From JBBDRX01 sp040905245 (GTDB lineage: Bacteria; Bacteroidota; Rhodothermia; Balneolales; Balneolaceae), in NCBI GenBank assembly GCA_040905245.1, contig JBBDRX010000088.1, forward strand, positions 1-24,803: a stretch of DNA of 24,803 nt, written 5' to 3'. Shown here piece after piece: positions 1 to 4,971 of the stretch. The notes beneath the pieces were generated by a model. That model worked only from the letters and a program-made list of their open reading frames with translations. It was not told the origin of the DNA and searched no databases. The stretch's first letter is position 1, and the number at the start of each line of letters is the position of its first letter. The position numbers and the translations under genes are program-made.

Positions 1-52
1 TCCAACCTCCTGATCCGTAGTCAGGTGCTCTATCCAGTTAAGCTACGGGCGC
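1..52 (-). tRNA. tRNA-Arg (anticodon ACG), 3' part missing
   Basis: Read on the minus strand, the 5' end at 52 gives a 7-base acceptor strand GCGCCCG, TA, a D arm (GCTT paired with GAGC), then a perfect 5-bp anticodon stem CCTGA/TCAGG around the loop CTACGGA. The anticodon is ACG, so the tRNA reads CGN arginine codons; A34 is normally deaminated to inosine by TadA. The T arm, acceptor 3' strand and any CCA lie beyond the window edge. A 16-nt inverted repeat sits at 60-75, just upstream of the mature 5' end. Confidence 0.93.
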
Positions 53-327
53 ATTCGGGCTGTTTTTCAAAACAGTAGAAACAACAGATCCCGGAAAATA
101 CCTTCCTGCCACCGCCATCCATCCTATAAACCAAACGGCAGACAGAAAAGAAATTTACACGTTTTTGAATTGGGGTTCAAACCCTGAAGCGGAAAAGAAA
201 CCTCTTCAGCGGAATTGTCCAAACCAAATGGGCTGGTCGATCTTACAGGACAAGTAAGGCTAGTCCTGCTCAAATCCACCCCGGTCCTGTGACACATATA
301 CTTGCCACGAGTGGTACCCACCTTGTA
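53..327. other. Intergenic region between tRNA-Arg and ahcY
   Basis: There is no credible gene here. Three inverted-repeat features are visible. CTGTTTT/AAAACAG lies at 60-75 next to the tRNA 5' end. CTGAAG/CTTCAG lies near 183-210. A set of CAGGAC/GTCCTG blocks lies at 243-292, just downstream of ahcY. None is followed by a T tract on the relevant strand, so none is a clear intrinsic terminator. The tRNA promoter should lie here on the minus strand, but I cannot place it with confidence. Confidence 0.5.
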
Positions 328-1629
328 TCAATAGCGGTAGTGATCCGGCTTGTAGGGCCCTTCTTTCGGTACACCGATATACTTCGACTGCTCGTCACTC
401 AATTCCTCGATCTCTACACCGATTTTCTCCAGGTGGAGCCGGGCGACCTTTTCGTCCAGATCTTTTGGAAGTACGTGGACATCTACCTCAAAGTCCTCGT
501 TCCAGAGAGCGATCTGAGCAAGGGTCTGGTTGGTGAAGCTGTTGCTCATCACGAAACTCGGATGACCGGTTGCATTCCCAAGGTTCATCAAACGTCCCTG
601 AGAAAGAAGAATAATCTCTTTGCCATCCTTCAGGCGGTAGAGATCGACCTGGGGTTTGATGTTGTCCTCTTCGGCATTTGCTTTCAGCCAGGCAACATCG
701 ATTTCGTTATCAAAGTGGCCGATATTTCCGACAATTGTCTTGTCGTTCATCAGTTCAAAATGCTCTGCCGTTAAAATATCCTTGTTCCCGGTAGCCGTAA
801 CCACGATACCAGCTTCCTGAACCGCATTCTTCATCTTCTTTACTTCATAGCCGTCCATCGAAGCTTGCAAGGCGCAGATCGGGTCAATTTCCGTAACAAT
901 CACACGGGCACCAGCTCCTCTGAGTGAGGCGGCCGATCCCTTTCCGACATCCCCGTATCCGGCAACAACCGCTACCTTGCCGGCGAGCATCACATCCGTT
1001 GCCCGGCGGATCGCATCCACGCAAGACTCCCGGCAGCCGTACTTGTTGTCAAACTTCGATTTGGTGACAGAATCATTCACATTGATTGCCGGAATCGGCA
1101 GTGTCCCCGCTTTCTTCCGGTCGTAGAGCCGCAGAACCCCGGTTGTTGTCTCTTCGGAGATCCCACGAATCCCAGCAGTGAGCTCCGGATACTTGTCCAG
1201 AACCAGGTTGGTCAAATCGCCCCCGTCGTCCAGAATCATGTTAAGGGGTTCACCGTCTTTAAAAAAGAGCGTCTGCTCAATACACCAGTCATACTCCTCT
1301 TCGTTCATACCCTTCCATGCATACACCGGAACGCCGGATTCTGCGATACCCGCCGCTGCATGATCCTGCGTGGAATAGATGTTGCAAGACGACCACTGTA
1401 CATCGGCGCCCAGTTCAATCAGGGTTTCGATAAGCACCGCGGTCTGGATGGTCATGTGAAGACAACCCGCAATTCGGGCCCCTTTCAGTGGTTTGCTCTC
1501 GCCATACTCTTCACGGAGTGCCATCAGTCCGGGCATTTCTGCCTCCGCCAGTCGGATCTCCTTTCGGCCAAACCCGGCCAGTGAGATGTCTTTTACTTTA
1601 TAAGGCAGTTTGTCTACTTGTTGGGACAT
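328..1629 (-). CDS. ahcY: S-adenosylhomocysteinase (SAH hydrolase)
   Basis: This enzyme reversibly cleaves S-adenosylhomocysteine to homocysteine and adenosine, clearing the inhibitory product of SAM-dependent methylation. At 433 residues it has the normal length for the family. Visible hallmarks are the substrate-domain segment CNIYSTQDHAAAGIAESG (82-99), the catalytic stretch VNDSVTKSKFDN (184-195, with Lys190 and Asp194), the NAD-binding glycine motif GYGDVGKG (224-231), and the C-terminal tail ending KPDHYRY, which in this family completes the cofactor site of the neighbouring subunit. The ATG start at 1629 gives the expected N-terminus. It lies 48 bases after the tlpA-like gene on the same strand, so co-transcription is possible. 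No SAM- or SAH-riboswitch-like fold is evident in that short gap. The enzyme is cytosolic and complete, and the assignment is secure. Confidence 0.98.
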   Translation of the reverse strand: MSQQVDKLPYKVKDISLAGFGRKEIRLAEAEMPGLMALREEYGESKPLKGARIAGCLHMTIQTAVLIETLIELGADVQWSSCNIYSTQDHAAAGIAESGVPVYAWKGMNEEEYDWCIEQTLFFKDGEPLNMILDDGGDLTNLVLDKYPELTAGIRGISEETTTGVLRLYDRKKAGTLPIPAINVNDSVTKSKFDNKYGCRESCVDAIRRATDVMLAGKVAVVAGYGDVGKGSAASLRGAGARVIVTEIDPICALQASMDGYEVKKMKNAVQEAGIVVTATGNKDILTAEHFELMNDKTIVGNIGHFDNEIDVAWLKANAEEDNIKPQVDLYRLKDGKEIILLSQGRLMNLGNATGHPSFVMSNSFTNQTLAQIALWNEDFEVDVHVLPKDLDEKVARLHLEKIGVEIEELSDEQSKYIGVPKEGPYKPDHYRY

Positions 1630-1677
1630 GGTTTTGTCAGTCTCTGTTTTGTTAAAAAATTGGGTTGAACCGGTCTG

Positions 1678-2220
1678 TTAGTTGGCGTATTTCCGGATCA
1701 CTTCCAGGGCACTTTCGTAGTCACCCTCTCGTCCCCGGGAGCCGATATCGGTCTTGATCAGTTCTCCGTTCGGATCGATGTACATTTTAAAGGGGATACT
1801 GTAGATGCCGAGGTCTTCGGACACCGCATTGCTGTCATAGAGAAACTGGAAATCGTATCCGTGTTCTGCCCGGAACTCCCGCGCCTCTTCCGGGCCCTCC
1901 ATCATTCCCAGTGTAACAGCCAGAACTTCGAAGTCCTCCGGGTACTCCTCTCTGAGATCCTGAAGAGCGGGAAAAACCTGAAGGCAGGGCCCACACCAGG
2001 TTTCCCAGAAATCAATGACCAGCACCTTGCCGCGGAAATCCGCCAGGGTGACTTCATTTCCATCCAGATCACTGAAGACCGCCTGTTTAATAATTGGCGC
2101 CCGATCAATATCTTCCGATCCGTAATCCGGTGCTCCGGATTGTGAATCAGATTGGTCACCCTCTCCGGAACAGCCTGCGAGAAGCAGAAAGAGGAGAAGA
2201 TATGCAGGAAATTTGTTCAT
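1678..2220 (-). CDS. TlpA/ResA-like thioredoxin-fold lipoprotein
   Basis: This is a membrane-anchored thiol-disulfide oxidoreductase of the TlpA/ResA/AhpC-TSA type. The start chosen is the ATG at 2220, giving MNKFPAYLLLFLLLAGC, a short lipoprotein signal peptide with an LAGC lipobox (Cys17). The upstream in-frame ATG at 2247 would add nine residues ahead of the signal and overlaps a probable promoter. After a Ser/Asp/Gly-rich linker comes the thioredoxin fold with active site WCGPC (CxxC about residues 76-79). A TlpA-type strand (VLVIDFWETW) precedes it and a cis-Pro region (SIPF) follows later. At 180 residues the length is typical. Members of this family reduce or resolve disulfides in cytochrome c maturation or envelope redox homeostasis; no partner gene here tells which. 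It lies upstream of ahcY on the same strand and divergent from lhgO. Confidence 0.9.
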   Translation of the reverse strand: MNKFPAYLLLFLLLAGCSGEGDQSDSQSGAPDYGSEDIDRAPIIKQAVFSDLDGNEVTLADFRGKVLVIDFWETWCGPCLQVFPALQDLREEYPEDFEVLAVTLGMMEGPEEAREFRAEHGYDFQFLYDSNAVSEDLGIYSIPFKMYIDPNGELIKTDIGSRGREGDYESALEVIRKYAN

Positions 2221-2252
2221 AAGGATCATACTATATACAGGGTTCAATCGTC

Positions 2253-2260
2253 CAAATATA
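2253..2260 (-). promoter_or_regulatory. Bacteroidota-type -7 element upstream of the tlpA-like gene
   Basis: On the minus strand these bases read TATATTTG, a perfect match to the TAnnTTTG element used by the primary sigma factor of Bacteroidota. Transcription would begin close to 2246, which supports the later ATG at 2220 as the translation start. I see no clear -33 TTTG at the expected distance, so this is a candidate only. It lies in the short divergent gap shared with lhgO. Confidence 0.35.
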
Positions 2261-2279
2261 ACACTATTTGCCCGGAAAT

Positions 2280-3473
2280 ATGAATTATGATGTCGCGATC
2301 GTTGGAGCGGGAATTGTTGGTCTGTCTACGGCCTACAAGCTACTGGAAAAAGATCCGGGTTTGAATGTAGTCGTTCTGGAGAAGGAGAACCGTGTGGCTG
2401 TACACCAGACGGGTCGCAATTCCGGCGTGATCCATTCGGGTATCTACTACCGCCCCGGGAGCTACCGCGCAAAGAACTGTCTGGATGGACGACACCAATT
2501 GGTGGAGTTCTGCCAAAAGGAGGGAGTGGTGCACGATATTTGCGGCAAAATTATCGTAGCTGTTAAGGAAGATGAACTGCCCCGCTTGCAAAAAATCTAT
2601 GAACGGGGACAGGAAAACGGGATTGAGGGAATTCGAATCATCGACCAGCAGGAAATCGGGGACATTGAACCCTGGTCGGCCGGTATTCGGGCTATTCACG
2701 TCCCCTGTTCCGGTATTGTGGACTTTGTCGGTGTATGTCGAAAACTGGCCGCCCGGATTCGTCAGGCGGGTGGAGAGATTCGTTTACAGACTCCCGTTAC
2801 TTCCATCTCCCAGAAGAATGGAGAGTTGAAGATTGGGACTGGCAAGGGGACCGTGAACAGCCACTACCTGATCAACTGTGCCGGCCTGTATAGTGACCAT
2901 GTAGCTCGTTCTGCTGGAGTCCGGTCGTCCGTTCAGATTGTCCCATTTCGCGGAGAGTATTTTCGTTTGGTTAATGGAGCGGCCGACCGGGTCCGCGGGC
3001 TTATTTATCCACTGCCAAACCCGGAGTTCCCGTTTCTGGGAGTTCACTTTACCCGAATGGCCCTGGGTGGTGTGGAGTGTGGGCCGAATGCGGTTTTCGC
3101 CTTCAAGCGGGAAGGATACAAGAAACTCTCTTTCAACTTCCGGGAGACGATTGAGACTGTCAACTTTCCGGGGTTCTGGCGACTGGCCCGGCAGCACTGG
3201 AGAATGGGGCTGGATGAATATCACCGGTCCTTCTCCAGAAATGCGTTCCTGACAGAGTTACAACGATTGATGCCATGGATTGACACAGAGCATCTGGAGG
3301 CCTCCCCGTCCGGTGTTCGGGCGATGGCTCTGAATCGGGACGGATCCATACTGGACGATTTCCGTTTTGAAAAAGCCCGGCAACAACTACACGTCGTCAA
3401 TGCGCCCAGTCCGGCAGCGACAGCAGCATTGGCGGTTGCTGACGAGATTCTGCGACAGGCAGATCTCTATTAG
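2280..3473 (+). CDS. lhgO: L-2-hydroxyglutarate oxidase/dehydrogenase
   Basis: This FAD-dependent enzyme oxidises L-2-hydroxyglutarate to 2-oxoglutarate, passing electrons to oxygen or to quinones. LhgO-type proteins are about 400-420 residues; this one is 397. The N-terminus MNYDVAIVGAGIVGLSTAY holds the Rossmann dinucleotide motif GAGIVG at 9-14. Next come the family-typical segments GRNSGVIHSGIYY and PGSYRAKNCLDG, and a C-terminal part with SPSGVRAMA and NAPSPAATAAL typical of the DAO fold in this family. The ATG at 2280 is preferred over a TTG twelve bases upstream because it gives the usual N-terminus. The gene is divergent from the tlpA-like gene and converges on the sigma-54-type regulator with an 18-base gap and no terminator. 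A gene for a D-2-hydroxyglutarate-type enzyme lies just beyond that regulator. Confidence 0.93.
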   Translation: MNYDVAIVGAGIVGLSTAYKLLEKDPGLNVVVLEKENRVAVHQTGRNSGVIHSGIYYRPGSYRAKNCLDGRHQLVEFCQKEGVVHDICGKIIVAVKEDELPRLQKIYERGQENGIEGIRIIDQQEIGDIEPWSAGIRAIHVPCSGIVDFVGVCRKLAARIRQAGGEIRLQTPVTSISQKNGELKIGTGKGTVNSHYLINCAGLYSDHVARSAGVRSSVQIVPFRGEYFRLVNGAADRVRGLIYPLPNPEFPFLGVHFTRMALGGVECGPNAVFAFKREGYKKLSFNFRETIETVNFPGFWRLARQHWRMGLDEYHRSFSRNAFLTELQRLMPWIDTEHLEASPSGVRAMALNRDGSILDDFRFEKARQQLHVVNAPSPAATAALAVADEILRQADLY

Positions 3474-3491
3474 AGTTAATTTAGTGCGGTT

Positions 3492-4691
3492 TCATCGATA
3501 AGTAGTAGTTGTCGAATCGTCGGTTTGGCGCTTTTTTAGTTTATTTCGAATGGTTCTGTCAGAAATTCCGAGAATTTCGGCTGCCTTTTTCTGGTTGCCC
3601 ATCGTATGTTCGAGCGTTCTCTTGATTAGCTGAAGCTCCATATCCTCTATGGATATCAGTGGCAGGTCGTTCACTACGTCACGGGTAAGCTCTTTATCGA
3701 CAGTGGAGAAAAGATTGTTTTCTATGTGTTCCATGGTAATAATTTCATTGGTGTGAGAGAGGACGACTCCTCGATGAATCTTGTTGTCGAGCTCCCGCAC
3801 GTTGCCTCTCCACTCTACCTCCTTAAAATAGGTTTCTACCTCGGGAGAGAGAGATTTTTTCTCCATCTTGTATCGGGTTGTATATCGATCGACGAAGTGC
3901 CTGGCGAGTAGCATAATGTCGTCTTGTCGTTCACGGAGAGGGGGAATGGATATGGGGAAAACATTCAGCCTGTAGTAGAGATCTTCCCGGAATGAATCGT
4001 CCGTAATTGCATCGGCAATATTACGGTTGGTAGTAGCCAGAATCCGGATATCGGTCTGAACCGGTTTCTGGCTTCCGACTCTGCAAAACTTTTTGTCCTG
4101 AAGAACTCGTAGCAGTTTGGCCTGGGTGTTGATGTCGATTTCAGTAATCTCTTCCAGTAGCAGTGTTCCACCATTGGCTGCGTCGAATACTCCCCTTTTG
4201 TTCGAAAAAACACCCGTAAATGGACTCTTGATGTGTCCGAAAAGCGTGCTTTCCGCCATTTCGGAAGGGAGGTTGGCACAATTTATTTTGATGTAGGGTT
4301 TGTTGCTCCTCAGGCTTTTCTGGTGAATCTGATGGGCGAATACCTCTTTCCCGCTACCACTCTCACCCTGAATCAAAATCGGAGCATCACTTTGCGCAAT
4401 CCTTGGAAGCAGATGAAGAAGCTTCTTGATTTGTGGGTCCTGTCCGATGAATTGTAAAGATGCTTCGTTTTCTTTTTTCTTCTGTGAAATTGAATAGTCT
4501 GGCTCAGATTGGTAATTGTACGTTTGTATATCGTTTGGAGCATACGTTCCGTGGCGTTCTGTGTTTAGTTGGTTAATCGCTTCCAGGGGAGACTGGAAAA
4601 TTTGAGTCTTATAACCATTCATAGTGAGATATTCGTCCATGAATCTGAGCAGATGTTCGTCGTCATTTATTAGCAAAATTCGTCCTTTCAT
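3492..4691 (-). CDS. Sigma-54-type AAA+ regulator with truncated receiver domain
   Basis: This is an NtrC-family bacterial enhancer-binding protein of 399 residues. Residues 1-43 look like the start of a receiver domain (RILLINDDEH, with the acidic pair D10/D11). The domain stops before the phospho-acceptor Asp and passes into a polar linker (44-78). The AAA+ module spans about 79-325, with Walker A GESGSGKE (109-116). The L1 loop reads SPFTGV (156-161) instead of GAFTGA. Walker B reads GGTLLLEE (174-181), with Glu180 where Asp is usual. RLNVFPISIPPLRER (241-255) is conserved. A Fis-type helix-turn-helix lies at 366-386. It is probably a phosphorylation-independent regulator; whether it still activates sigma-54 RNA polymerase is open. 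Two hand-counted 60-base lines gave 45% GC and a third gave 32%, against 58% in one line of the following gene. It is divergent from the YdiJ-type gene, a plausible target. Confidence 0.88.
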   Translation of the reverse strand: MKGRILLINDDEHLLRFMDEYLTMNGYKTQIFQSPLEAINQLNTERHGTYAPNDIQTYNYQSEPDYSISQKKKENEASLQFIGQDPQIKKLLHLLPRIAQSDAPILIQGESGSGKEVFAHQIHQKSLRSNKPYIKINCANLPSEMAESTLFGHIKSPFTGVFSNKRGVFDAANGGTLLLEEITEIDINTQAKLLRVLQDKKFCRVGSQKPVQTDIRILATTNRNIADAITDDSFREDLYYRLNVFPISIPPLRERQDDIMLLARHFVDRYTTRYKMEKKSLSPEVETYFKEVEWRGNVRELDNKIHRGVVLSHTNEIITMEHIENNLFSTVDKELTRDVVNDLPLISIEDMELQLIKRTLEHTMGNQKKAAEILGISDRTIRNKLKKRQTDDSTTTTYR

Positions 4692-4824
4692 GGATAGAAA
4701 ATGTTCTGTGTGATTGTATCAAGCGCATTCATGTTGTAGTGCTGTTTCCCGGCTTCATCAGCTTTTCATGGTGGCCGGATAGGCGCCTTTAAAGTGTTGA
4801 GGCCCCTGCTTTTAGTAAATTTTA

Positions 4825-4836
4825 ATGTTTAAACAT
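4825..4836. promoter_or_regulatory. 12-bp perfect palindrome, possible operator
   Basis: ATGTTTAAACAT reads the same on both strands and sits in an AT-rich patch about halfway between the two divergent start codons. Dimeric Fis-type or other helix-turn-helix proteins often bind such dyads. No second copy is visible nearby, so this is only a candidate site. Confidence 0.3.
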
Positions 4837-4900
4837 AGGGAATGTATGGCTTACTCAAAAGATGGTATTCGATAGATCCGGGAAGATCATTTTTGAAGTT

Positions 4901-4930
4901 CTTCGGCACTTGCCTGAAGGGCTTTTTTTT
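4901..4930 (+). terminator. Intrinsic terminator in the leader of the YdiJ-type gene
   Basis: CTTCGGC (4901-4907) pairs with GCC-T-GAAG (4912-4919, one bulged T) around a four-base loop. The sequence GGC and then eight T (4923-4930) follow. The layout is that of a Rho-independent terminator on the plus strand. It lies only about 40 bases before the ATG at 4972, and no plus-strand gene ends upstream, since lhgO ends at 3473. It would therefore stop leader transcripts (attenuation) or end a small RNA. Confidence 0.6.
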
Positions 4931-4971
4931 GTACCTTTTTGAAAAGAACCTTCCAGGTAGTAATAACCGAC

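Larger units (their letters stand above)
4692..4971. promoter_or_regulatory. Divergent regulatory region of regulator and YdiJ-type gene
   Basis: This 280-base region separates the minus-strand regulator from the plus-strand dehydrogenase. It contains an imperfect hairpin (AGGCGCC 4781-4787 with GGCCCCT 4801-4807, one mismatch), a perfect 12-bp palindrome at 4825-4836, and a strong terminator-like hairpin with eight T at 4901-4930. A GG-N10-GC spacing at 4773-4786 faintly resembles a -24/-12 promoter but its flanks match poorly. Promoters for both genes must lie here or further upstream; I cannot assign them firmly. Confidence 0.5.

Noticed and set aside
1630..1677. SAM/SAH riboswitch upstream of ahcY
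   Set aside because: The gap is 48 bases, AT-rich, without the stems or conserved loops of the known SAM or SAH aptamers.
4773..4786. GG-N10-GC spacing resembling a -24/-12 promoter
   Set aside because: Only the core GG and GC match. The flanking TGGCAC and TTGC consensus is poor and such spacing is common by chance in this composition.
4842..4971. TTG at 4939 as the start of the YdiJ-type protein
   Set aside because: It sits at the end of the terminator T tract and adds eleven unconserved residues; the ATG at 4972 is better placed.
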